In this document: positions 42,855 through 50,402 of the stretch, one piece after another | Layout of the letters: each line of letters begins with the position of its first letter | Position numbering within the stretch: the first letter of the stretch is position 1 | Assembly (NCBI GenBank): GCA_965247915.1 | Contig: OZ252048.1 | Coordinates: forward strand, 1,550,001 to 1,614,000 | DNA length: 64,000 nt | Reading direction: 5' to 3' | Source: JAKZRT01 sp965247915 | Lineage (GTDB): Bacteria > Pseudomonadota > Alphaproteobacteria > Rhodobacterales > Rhodobacteraceae | Notes under the pieces: generated by a model | Database searches by the model: none | Told to the model about the DNA's origin: nothing | The model's input: the letters and a program-made list of their open reading frames with translations, nothing else | Program-made: the position numbers and the translations under genes

Positions 42855-44114
42855 TCAGCCCTCGCCGGGGCCACGGTATTCCAAATATTTACGCTGGTTG
42901 GCAATCTGGTCTGCCACATGCTTGGCATCATGCCAGACGCCCCAGATAAAAGTCGACCCACGGCGCGATTGCCAAGGCAGGCCGAGAAAGTAAATTCCAG
43001 GCTCCGACGAAACTCCGCGCTGATGTTTCGGCGCGCCTTTTTCATCGAAGGCATCGACCTTCATCCAGCTGAAGTCCTGACGAAATCCCGTCGCCCAAAT
43101 GATTATTAAAATTCCCGCGTCCGCCAGATCCAATGAGCGAAGCGGGCTACTGAGACATTCCGGATCGGGATGCGCAACGCGCGCTTCAGGTTCTTCCGGC
43201 AAATTTATTCCGTTTCGTTTTATGTAAGCATCCGCATCATCTAGCATCGACAAATAACTGACGTCGCCAACGGCGATATTCTCTTGCAGATCACCCGCGA
43301 AAGTTACGACACCCCGGGAGTATGTTTCGGTCATGCCGACCAATGTAACACCTTCGTTTCCAAGGCGACGGAAATCCATGGTCTGGCCACCATAAGCGCC
43401 GCTGACAGAAATCGTGACATGCTCTGTTCCCGGCTTCATCGCCGCGACATCCCACAGGCCCAGCACCCCCAGCCACCAGCAGAAATCGCGCGCCCGATAG
43501 GTTCGTGGCGGACGGTCATGCGGACCCATCGACAGGTAAACTTTCCTGCCCGAACGGCTGAGCTCATCGGCAATCTGAGCCCCTGAAGAACCCGCGCCGA
43601 CAACCATCACTGCGCCATCGGGCAATTTTTCTGGATTACGGTAGTAAAAGGAATGCATCTGTTTGACACCAGCCTCCTTGGGAACAACCGGCGGGATCAC
43701 CGGATGCTGGAAGGCGCAAGTGGCAGCAACAATTGTTTTGGCTTCAATCACACCGTCCGAAGTTTCGACCGTGAAACCCGGACGACCCGTATATCGCTCA
43801 GCTTTCAGCACCTCAATGCCGGTACGGATCGGCGCTTTGATCATTTTGGCATAGTCATTCAGATACTCCGCCACACATTCCTTGGGCGCAAAGGCATTGG
43901 CGTCGGTCTCGACAAACTCTAAACCCGGAAACCGGTCATGCCACGCAGGACCGTTGGCAACCAGAGAATCCCAACGCCCGGTGCGCCAGGCCTCGGCGAT
44001 CCGGTTCTTTTCCAGAACAAGATGGGGTACGCCGTGGTTGCTCAGATGCTCGCTCATGGCCACACCTGCCTGTCCGGCACCAACAACAAGCGTATCTACT
44101 TTTTCAATAGGCAT
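42855..44114 (-). CDS. Flavin-containing monooxygenase (CzcO-like FAD/NAD(P)-binding protein)
   Basis: A 419-residue protein with an N-terminal FAD motif VVGAGQAGVAMSEHLSNHG, an NADPH motif VVGAGSSGAQIADELSRSG, and an ATGF motif IIWATGFRQDFSW near the C-terminus. FYYRNPEKLPDGAVM is close to the FMO spacing. Class B flavin monooxygenases oxygenate N or S atoms or ketones. It is the first gene of the minus-strand catabolic unit; the operon promoter should lie at 44115-44380. The substrate is unknown; an N-oxygenation step would suit the downstream N-demethylase-like flavoprotein. Confidence 0.85.
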   Translation of the reverse strand: MPIEKVDTLVVGAGQAGVAMSEHLSNHGVPHLVLEKNRIAEAWRTGRWDSLVANGPAWHDRFPGLEFVETDANAFAPKECVAEYLNDYAKMIKAPIRTGIEVLKAERYTGRPGFTVETSDGVIEAKTIVAATCAFQHPVIPPVVPKEAGVKQMHSFYYRNPEKLPDGAVMVVGAGSSGAQIADELSRSGRKVYLSMGPHDRPPRTYRARDFCWWLGVLGLWDVAAMKPGTEHVTISVSGAYGGQTMDFRRLGNEGVTLVGMTETYSRGVVTFAGDLQENIAVGDVSYLSMLDDADAYIKRNGINLPEEPEARVAHPDPECLSSPLRSLDLADAGILIIIWATGFRQDFSWMKVDAFDEKGAPKHQRGVSSEPGIYFLGLPWQSRRGSTFIWGVWHDAKHVADQIANQRKYLEYRGPGEG

Positions 44115-44462
44115 TTCCGTGTACCCTTATTGCTTGGTCAGATGTGTAGTCGACGTTAAGGACTTGTTGTGAAACGCCATCGACACAAACTGTTTTGAGA
44201 CATCCAATGCGTATTCGCCAGTCACAAATATCTCTTGGATTTGGTGGCTTGGGATTTCAATTTTTATGCCGATACAGACCATCCTGACGCTCCTGAATAC
44301 TAAATATAGGGCTGCCAATTCGCAGTCCGCTTCCACCTCACGGTTTCATAACAAGCAACGTCAGAGAAAGAACAGTCTTGCTTACTATAGCTTTGGCATG
44401 TCCTAACTCATGCCAAAGCTATAACGCCGACTGGTGCACGCACAACAAATTGGGCGTATTGG
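44115..44462. other. Upstream region of the catabolic operon
   Basis: About 350 bases between the flavin monooxygenase start and an IS3-family element. It holds a perfect 15-base inverted repeat (44386-44423). A minus-strand ORF at 44127-44336 exists but has no recognisable features. The operon promoter is expected here. Confidence 0.5.
44386..44423. repeat. Perfect 15-base inverted repeat with 8-base loop
   Basis: TATAGCTTTGGCATG at 44386-44400 and CATGCCAAAGCTATA at 44409-44423, separated by TCCTAACT. No T-run follows on either strand, so it is not a standard terminator. It lies about 270 bases upstream of the flavin monooxygenase gene and 40 bases from an IS end; it could be a regulator site, a transcript hairpin, or part of a small mobile repeat. 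Confidence 0.75.
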
Positions 44463-44535
44463 TGTCCGTCGTCATATAAAATGGGACATCAGAGCGGTTT
44501 GAGTTTTGGAGGCTCTGGTTCGTTTGTGTGATTGA

Positions 44536-45516
44536 TTATGCCGCGAGTTTTTGATGTTGCAAGCGGCGTTGTCGGATTGTCAGTTTCTTGATCTTTTCCC
44601 TTTCTCTGATGATGGCCTTGCCGCGCCCGAAGTAGACGTCGGCGGGTGTGACGTTGTTCAGGCTCTCGTGGTAGCGCTGGTTGTTGTAGTAATCGACGAA
44701 GGCCCCGATCTGGCGTTTAAGATCGCCGGGCAGATAGTAGTTTTCCAGCAAAACCCGGTTCTTCATCGTCTGATGCCAGCGCTCGATCTTCCCCTGGGTT
44801 TGCGGATGGAACGGCGCACCGCGAACGTGGTCCATCTGTCGATCCTCGAGCCATTCGGCCAGGTCGCCAGAGATGTAGCAAGAGCCGTTATCGCTCAGCA
44901 GACGGGGCTTGTGTCTCACAACCGCCTGATCACAACCTGACGCCGCCAGGGCCAGCTCAATCGTCGCCGCCACGTCCTCGGCCCGCATGTTTGTGCAGAG
45001 CTTCCAGGCGATGATGTAGCGGCTGTAATCGTCCAGGATCGTGCTGAGATAATACCAACCCCAGCCAATGATCCTGAAGTAGGTGAAGTCGGTTTGCCAC
45101 ATCTGGTTGATAGCGGTGGTTTTGTCCGTGAACTCGTCGGCAGCTTTGATCACAACATAGTCGGGCGCGGTGATCAGATCAGCTTCCTTCAGAAAGCGGT
45201 AAACCGATGATTCAGAGATAAAATACTGCTTCTCATCGGTATACTTTACCGCCAGTTCCCGGGTCGTCAGCGCCTCGTGCTCCAGTGCAAATTCAATCAG
45301 ATCGTCTCGCCGATCTTGGGGAATGCGGTTCCAGACCGACTTTGGGCAGGGTGAGCGATCCGCCAGGGCGTCAAAGCCGCCTTCGACATAGCGGTCATAC
45401 CATCGGTAGAATGTGGTGCGCGGAATGCCCAGCATATCCAAGGTTTGCTTCGCAGGCAGATGGGACCCCTCAACGGTGCGGATGATTTCCAACTTCTCTG
45501 ACGCTGGATACCTCAT
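44536..45516 (-). CDS. IS3 family transposase OrfB (integrase core)
   Basis: A 326-residue integrase from ATG 45516 (MRYPASEKLEIIRTVEGSHL), overlapping the orfA stop in ATGA. An HTH_29-type N-terminus (LPAKQTLDMLGIPRTTFYRW) precedes the rve core: MWQTDFTYFRIIGWGWYYLS (Asp), LLSDNGSCYISGDLAEWLED (Asp) and QTQGKIERWHQTMKNRVLLE (Glu). It appears intact. Confidence 0.92.
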   Translation of the reverse strand: MRYPASEKLEIIRTVEGSHLPAKQTLDMLGIPRTTFYRWYDRYVEGGFDALADRSPCPKSVWNRIPQDRRDDLIEFALEHEALTTRELAVKYTDEKQYFISESSVYRFLKEADLITAPDYVVIKAADEFTDKTTAINQMWQTDFTYFRIIGWGWYYLSTILDDYSRYIIAWKLCTNMRAEDVAATIELALAASGCDQAVVRHKPRLLSDNGSCYISGDLAEWLEDRQMDHVRGAPFHPQTQGKIERWHQTMKNRVLLENYYLPGDLKRQIGAFVDYYNNQRYHESLNNVTPADVYFGRGKAIIREREKIKKLTIRQRRLQHQKLAA

Positions 45517-45893
45517 TCCTCGTATCCCCCATCCCCTGTCATGCTTTTTTTGAGCAGACGGTTTTCCAGGATCAAGTCGGCCACACATTCTTTCAATGCC
45601 AAGGCCTCAGAACGTAGCTCCTTCACCTCGGGTGACGTCGCCTGACGCGCCGTATCGCCGGACAGACGGCGTTTCCCTGCTTCGGGGAACTCCTTGGACC
45701 AGCTGTAATACAGACTCTCTGAGATGCCCTCGCGGCGACACAGTGCTGAGATGCTTTCCTCGCCCCGAAGACCCGCCAAAACAATGCGGATCTTCTCCTC
45801 GGCTGAATACGTTTGCCGGGTCTTGCGGCGGATGGTTTTGACCAGCCTGTCAGCCGAGGCTTTGCTGGTTCCGGATTGCTTGTTCATCTTCAC
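45513..45893 (-). CDS. IS3 family transposase OrfA (helix-turn-helix)
   Basis: A 126-residue protein with a transposase_8 type HTH: TRQTYSAEEKIRIVLAGLRG, EESISALCRREGISESLYYS, WSKEFPEAGKRRL. The C-terminal LKECVADLILENRLLKKSM is a leucine-zipper-like tail. It is read before orfB with a 4-base overlap. Confidence 0.9.
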   Translation of the reverse strand: MKMNKQSGTSKASADRLVKTIRRKTRQTYSAEEKIRIVLAGLRGEESISALCRREGISESLYYSWSKEFPEAGKRRLSGDTARQATSPEVKELRSEALALKECVADLILENRLLKKSMTGDGGYEE

Positions 45894-45972
45894 TCCTTGA
45901 CGGTTGCGATGAACCAGAAATCCTCCTGATGCTAAACCCTCATATCTGTCCCAAAGGCGCTAACGTCAGACA

Positions 45973-46063
45973 CGCCCAGCTGTTCCGAGGCGTGTTCGGT
46001 GATGCCGACAACAACTACATCGCCATCGACGCGCAGCCATTCGTGTTCTTCGGTGAAGCGCAT
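45973..46063 (-). pseudogene. gcvH: Glycine cleavage H protein gene, truncated after 30 codons
   Basis: From ATG 46063 the frame reads MRFTEEHEWLRVDGDVVVVG then ITEHASEQLG, the canonical GcvH N-terminus. It meets the IS3-family terminus at 45972, and the reading continues into IS sequence to a chance stop at 45932. The lipoyl-lysine domain is missing, so no functional H protein can be made here. It lies 13 bases after gcvT. gcvP, which normally follows, is not in the window. Confidence 0.93.
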
Positions 46064-46076
46064 GATGTCTCTCCTG

Positions 46077-47220
46077 TTAGCGTTGGTAATTATGGGGGTG
46101 AAAGGGAAGGGTGGCGACATCTGCCGCCAGCCGTTTGCCGCGCACCTCGCCCCAAAGACGGGTGCCAGGCGCGGCGGCGTCGATGGCAACATACCCCATG
46201 GCGACGGGGCCACCGACCGAGGGGCCAAAAGCGCCCGAGGTAACTTCGCCGACCGGTTCGGTGGCGGTCTCGGAGGCGAAAATCAAGGTGCCGTCGCGCA
46301 TCGGTGCGCGGCCTTGCGGGCAGATGCCGACGCGCCGGCGGTCGGCACCGGTGGCAAGCTGGGGCAGGATGATCGCCGCGCCGGGAAATCCGCCCGCGCG
46401 CGCCATCCGCGCGGCGCACCTTCTGGATCGCCCATCCGATGGCCGCCTCGACCGGGGTGGTGCCGTCGTCGATGTCGTTCCCGTACAGGCAGAGACCGGC
46501 CTCGAGCCGCAGGCTGTCGCGGGCGCCAAGGCCGATCGCCTCGACCGCATCTATGGCCAAGAGCGCCTGCGCAAGCGCCAAGGCATTCGCTGACGGCACC
46601 GATATTTCGTATCCGTCTTCGCCGGTATAGCCCGACCGCGAGACGGTCAGCGATCCGAAACCGGTGTCGACGTCGCGGACATCCATGAACGCCATGTCGG
46701 CGACGCCCGACGCGATCTGCGACAGCGATGCAGCGGCTGCCGGTCCCTGAAGGGCGATCAGTCCGCAGTCGGTGATTTCCTCAAGCACGCAGGTCCCGCC
46801 CAGATGGTCGGCCATATGCGCCAGATCGACCGCTTTTCGCGAAGCGTTTATGACCAGATGGAGGTGATCGGCGCGCCGCGCGATCATCAGATCGTCAATG
46901 ATGCCGCCCGCATCGTTGGTGAAAAACCCGTAACGCTGCCGCCCCTCGGCCAATCCGGCGACGCTGACCGGAACCAGCCGTTCCAGCGCCAGAGCAGCAT
47001 CGTTCACATTACCCGAGCGCGCGGTCAGGCGAACCTGGCCCATGTGGCTGACGTCAAACAGCCCGGCCGCGGCGCGCGTATGTTGGTGTTCTTTCATCAC
47101 GCCCAGGGGGTAACTGACCGGCATCGAATAGCCCGCAAAGGGCACCATCCGGGCCCCCAGGGCCTGATGCAGCCCAAAAAGCGGGGTCTGGTGAAGTTCT
47201 TGAAGATCGGTGTCGCCCAT
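46077..47220 (-). pseudogene. gcvT: Aminomethyltransferase (glycine cleavage T protein) gene with frameshift
   Basis: From ATG 47220 the product begins MGDTDLQELHQTPLFGLHQA and has VPFAGYSMPVSYPLGVMKEH and VSRSGYTGEDGYEISVPSAN. After AIGWAIQKVRRADGAR the frame is lost in a GCGCGCGCGGGCGG run at about 46391-46405. The true C-terminus continues in another frame (AGGFPGAAIILPQLATGADR ... GEVTSGAFGPSVGGPVAMGY) to a stop at 46077. A one-base indel in a GC run could be a sequencing error, but the truncated gcvH next to it supports real decay of the operon. Confidence 0.85.
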
Positions 47221-47289
47221 AATCTCTCTGTCCGTAGGTCCGGTTCGATTGGCCGACCGGCATCGCCCAGGGGCGTCTGCCCCAGCTTA

Positions 47290-47455
47290 CGATGCCCCTC
47301 TGTCCTTTGGCCTGAGATCGTTATCCCTTCGGCGCCCCGGGTACGATCGGGGGTCTCTCCAGAGTTTATTCCTGCGGCGGTCCTGAAGCCTGAGAGTTTA
47401 CCGGGGCGGTTGCTCCTTCGGCATCGATTTCCCGAATTCTCCCGTCGCTGGCACC
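47290..47455 (-). promoter_or_regulatory. Tandem glycine riboswitch upstream of gcvT
   Basis: On the minus strand two successive glycine aptamers are visible. The first has CGGGAGA, GCCGAAGGAGCAA, AAACTCTCAGGC and TTCAGGACCGCCG. The second has CTGGAGAGACC, GCCGAAGGGATAACG, ATCTCAGGCCAAAGGACAGA and GGGGC. These are the conserved cores of gcvT-element aptamers 1 and 2. It would switch on gcvTHP expression when glycine binds. Its 3' end is about 70 bases before the gcvT ATG. The aptamers look intact although the genes they control are broken. Confidence 0.93.
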
Positions 47456-47555
47456 TTGGCTAGATCAATTCTTGGACCTGCGCAAGGGATCGGCGCAACC
47501 GCGTTTTGCGCGCGGCAGATGCGGCGATGGATCGGGTGCGCTTAAGGCAAGTTTC

Positions 47556-48050
47556 ATGCCTGCGCCGGATGATCCGGCGAAGCCAGACATGCGAACAAAC
47601 AGGGTGCCGGAAATGACTGCAGGACCGCAGCGGGTGATGATCGTCGATGACATGGAAAGCGTCCGCCAGATTGTCCGCGTGCTCTGCAAGACGATCCGCT
47701 GATCGACGTGGTGGGCGAGGCGGGCGACCCTTATGAGGCGCGGGCCGAAATCAAACGTCTGAACCCCGACGTTTTGACCCTGGATGTCGAGATGCCGCGC
47801 ATGAACGGCGATCAGTTTCTTAGAAAAATCATGGAATTGCGCCCCATGCCCGTGGTCATGCTGTCGCATTTGACCAAGCGGGGCAGCGACATAGCGATCC
47901 GGGCTTTGGCCGATGACGCGGTGGATTGCATCGAAAAACCGCAACGCATCGAGGATATGAGGACGGGCCGATTTGCGGCCAACCTGCGCCGCGCCATACA
48001 TGCCGCGCGCCACGTCAATCTGCACCGCCGGCGCCGCCCCTATTGTTATC
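47556..48050 (+). pseudogene. Response regulator/CheB-type gene, frameshifted and truncated
   Basis: A receiver domain starts QRVMIVDDMESVRQIVRVLC. A one-base frameshift at about 47686-47700 then separates it from DDPLIDVVGEAGDPYEARAE, IKRLNPDVLTLDVEMPRMNG, PMPVVMLSHLTKRGSDIAIR. The acidic pocket (DD), the phospho-acceptor Asp in LDVEMPRMNG and the CheB-like pattern are recognisable. The frame ends at IS110 copy C and the C-terminal methylesterase domain is absent on the other side. The gene starts near the gcvT riboswitch, divergent from it. The product was probably a chemotaxis methylesterase; only the receiver remains. Confidence 0.82.
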
Positions 48051-48078
48051 ATTTTTTCAGAAATACTTATCTGTCCGC

Positions 48079-48228
48079 GGTCTGCTATTTTGTTGGCGGG
48101 CGGGAGGCCGGCAAATACTTGACCCGCTTTGAGGTCGTCTGGGAGCCGGGTCCCCAGCCCCTTGGGTAACCACCCAAACCGAACTGTTGACTGGCCCGGC
48201 GCTGTTGTCGCCAAGGCCGCAGATAAGG
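48079..48228 (+). ncRNA. Predicted bridge RNA leader of IS110 copy C
   Basis: The leader before the transposase ATG (48229). AAATACT at 48113-48119 equals the left target with core CT. It lies inside a loop closed by CCGGC/GCCGG, with an inner GACC/GGTC hairpin and GGGAG on the opposite side, complementary to target CTCC(C). A second module has ACTGTTG at 48183-48189, equal to the element's right end before the core, an inner GGCG/CGCC hairpin, and CAGATAAG at 48220-48227, the exact reverse complement of core CT plus the element's first six bases. This matches the two-loop bridge RNA plan described for IS621. Confidence 0.62.
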
Positions 48229-49182
48229 ATGGATAACGTGACCTTAACACCTTACTTCGCGGGATGCGACATTTCGCGGGACGGCCTGGACATTTGCCTG
48301 TTGCAGGGCGACAGCGAGCGTCATTTCAGTTTGCCGAACACGCCGCAGGGCCATGCGATGCTGCTTGAGAAGTTGGCCGGAACATCGCCTGAGCTCGTCG
48401 TTCTGGAGGCCAGTGGCGGCTATGAATCGGCGCTGTATGAGGCCCTTCAGGGCGCCGGAGTTCCGGTGGCGCGGCTGCTGCCCCAGCGGGTCCGGCAATT
48501 CGCCTATGCAGGCGGGCAACTGGCCAAGACCGACCGGATCGATGCCTATATTCTGGCGCTGTTCGGCCAGCGGATGCGCCCCGCACCAAGCCTCGATGAG
48601 CCAGCAGGTCAGCGCTACATCAAGGCTTTGACCACGCGACGGCGGGCGCTTCTGACCCGCCGCATTGCCGAAAAATGCCAGCTCAAACAAGCCGCGTTTG
48701 AAGATATCCGCGCCATGATCCGCCACGCACTGACCCGGTTGGAGGCCGATATCAGGGCGCTGGACGCGCAGATCAATGCCCTGATCGAAGCGGACACGGC
48801 CTGGCGCAATCGCGCCCGCCGCCTGACCAGCCTTCCCGGGATCGGGGCGGTCACCAGTGCGGCGATGATTGCCGGGCTTCCCGAGCTCGGCCGCGTCACA
48901 CGCGGGGAAATCGCCGCTCTGGTCGGCGTGGCACCGTTCGCGCGGCAAAGCGGTCGCTGGCGGGGCAAACGGGTGTGCCGCGGCGGGCGAAAAGACCTGC
49001 GAAATACCCTCTACATGGCGGCGCTGTCGGCGACACGCGCCAAAAGAACCCCGTTCTCTGCCCTCTACCAGCGGCTCGTCGATGCAGGAAAACCACCCAA
49101 ACTGGCCATCACCGCCGTCATGCGAAAAATGGTCGTTACCCTGAATGCAATGGAACGCGATCAGAAATTCTACGCAATATAA
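48229..49182 (+). CDS. IS110 family transposase (DEDD recombinase), copy C
   Basis: 317 residues from ATG 48229, identical in translation to copies A and B. The RuvC-like DEDD domain (GCDISRDGLDICLLQGD, EASGGYESAL, KTDRIDAYILALFG) and the Transposase_20 domain (LPGIGAVTSAAMIAGLP, VGVAPFARQSGRWRGKR) are complete. It stops 9 bases before the right end, so nearly all non-coding sequence is on the 5' side, the arrangement of the IS110 rather than the IS1111 group. Confidence 0.94.
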   Translation: MDNVTLTPYFAGCDISRDGLDICLLQGDSERHFSLPNTPQGHAMLLEKLAGTSPELVVLEASGGYESALYEALQGAGVPVARLLPQRVRQFAYAGGQLAKTDRIDAYILALFGQRMRPAPSLDEPAGQRYIKALTTRRRALLTRRIAEKCQLKQAAFEDIRAMIRHALTRLEADIRALDAQINALIEADTAWRNRARRLTSLPGIGAVTSAAMIAGLPELGRVTRGEIAALVGVAPFARQSGRWRGKRVCRGGRKDLRNTLYMAALSATRAKRTPFSALYQRLVDAGKPPKLAITAVMRKMVVTLNAMERDQKFYAI

Positions 49183-49267
49183 ACACTGTTGCTCCGGGGA
49201 GCGCGAGGGGCAGCGCCCCTCGCCCCTGGCGGCGCGCGCCAGCGCGGCGCAATATCTGTGGTCCGGA

Positions 49268-50221
49268 TTACACCGAACAACTGGCCCCGCCCAGCACGCA
49301 GAATTTGGCGCAATGGGGGTGGTTTAGCTGCACTGGCTTTTCGGCCTCGGCCAGCGTACCGCCCATCTCGAACTGGGCGTCATAGGGTAGAAGTGTGCAC
49401 GACAGCACCACCGGCCGGTCGGCGCCTTTTCTTTTGACCACCATCCGCGACGAGGCGCACATCACATCCGCCGGGTTTTTACCGAGAATGTCCCAGCATG
49501 CGGTGGTAATCTCCGGCACTGGCGCCTTTGCATCCATCTCGGGAAACAGCACTAGGCCGCCCGGTTTCTGCGCGTCGATATCGAGGGCATTCCGCGCAAA
49601 CAAATCGCCAAACCCGGCCCGTGTCGCGGCCTCGTCCTCGCCCCACATGGTGCGCCCCGCAACCGCCATCGGCACGCTCTGATCGCGCAGCCACGCCATG
49701 CCCTTCAGCGTCGCTGCAAAACTGTCAGCGCCGCGTTCCTGGTCGTGGCGGCGGGCACCGTAATGGTCCAGCGACACCCGCAGGGTCATTTGCCCGGGAT
49801 ACCGCGCGTTCAGGCCGGCAATCCCGCCGCGCACCCGGTCGCGCATCATCGGGCGCATGGCGTTGGTCAGAACCAACAGCCTGAAACCGGCGCGCAACGA
49901 GGCCTCGCATATCTCGATGATCTCGGGGTTCATGTAGGGCTCGCCACCGGTCACCCCGATCTCGGTTATCGGCCAGCCCCGCGTCTTGATCTGGTCCAGA
50001 AACACCTGGACTTCGCTGGTCGACAGATAGACCAGCCGGTCGTTGGCGGGTGAACTTTCGATATAGCAGTTCCGGCATTCGATGTTGCACCGGGTCCCGG
50101 TGTTGAACCACAGCGTCTGCGGATTGGTCAGGAGCACGGAGGCGCGTTCGGACCCGTCAGCGGTGACATAGGGGTCAAAAAATTTGGGGATCTGGTCCCC
50201 CGGTCCACTGTGATCTTTCAT
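49268..50221 (-). CDS. Radical SAM protein with SPASM-like C-terminus
   Basis: A 317-residue protein from ATG 50221 (MKDHSGPGDQIPKFFDPYVT). The radical SAM cluster motif is CNIECRNCYI (C-x3-C-x2-C), followed by EIGVTGGEPYMNPEIIEICE, the GGE motif. A C-terminal Cys group (ACWDIL, MCASSR, LSCTLLP, HCAKFCVLGGASC) may hold an auxiliary cluster. The specific reaction is unknown. It is a single gene between IS110 copy C and divergent zwf, with about 180 bases of shared upstream region. Confidence 0.82.
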   Translation of the reverse strand: MKDHSGPGDQIPKFFDPYVTADGSERASVLLTNPQTLWFNTGTRCNIECRNCYIESSPANDRLVYLSTSEVQVFLDQIKTRGWPITEIGVTGGEPYMNPEIIEICEASLRAGFRLLVLTNAMRPMMRDRVRGGIAGLNARYPGQMTLRVSLDHYGARRHDQERGADSFAATLKGMAWLRDQSVPMAVAGRTMWGEDEAATRAGFGDLFARNALDIDAQKPGGLVLFPEMDAKAPVPEITTACWDILGKNPADVMCASSRMVVKRKGADRPVVLSCTLLPYDAQFEMGGTLAEAEKPVQLNHPHCAKFCVLGGASCSV

Positions 50222-50402
50222 GGATCGCCTATTGTCAGTCTTGCAACCAGTGCTATCCTGACCTGATCGCGTAGAATAGCCCGGAAAAAAGGCATTTACG
50301 GCTTTGTGAAGCTGCGTCATTCGGCTGGACTTCGGTGCCGCGCGGGCTTATGGGGGCCGCAGTTAGCGCTAACATCGGCGCGGGAGAAGGGGGGGGCGAG
50401 CC

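Larger units (their letters stand above)
44463..45972 (-). mobile_element. Second type of IS3-family element, truncating gcvH
   Basis: A 1510-bp element. The ends align as TGTC-G-CGT-A-N7-TGGGACA (44463-44488, and reversed at 45947-45972), with TG...CA termini. It carries orfA and orfB of a different IS3 group from the 2.2/32 kb copies. The outer flanks (TGG on the left, CGC on the right) differ, so no target duplication remains. The right end cuts gcvH after codon 30. Confidence 0.88.
48066..49193 (+). mobile_element. IS110-family element, copy C
   Basis: The third 1126-bp copy, in plus orientation. Core CT dinucleotides are at 48066-48067 and 49192-49193. The left flank is TTTTTTCAGAAATA and the right flank CCGGGGAGCGCGAGG, the latter continuing into a GAGGGGCAGCGCCCCTC hairpin. 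This is the same repeat split at the same base as in copies A and B. It bounds the truncated cheB-like gene. Confidence 0.88.

Noticed and set aside
44127..44336. A 69-codon minus-strand ORF upstream of the flavin monooxygenase
   Set aside because: It overlaps the probable promoter region and shows no motif, membrane segment or neighbour logic; kept only as a note under the intergenic entry.
45932..45972. The last 14 codons of the gcvH reading frame (VSDVSAFGTDMRV)
   Set aside because: These bases are the IS3-family terminus; the apparent tail is read-through into the insertion sequence, not H protein.
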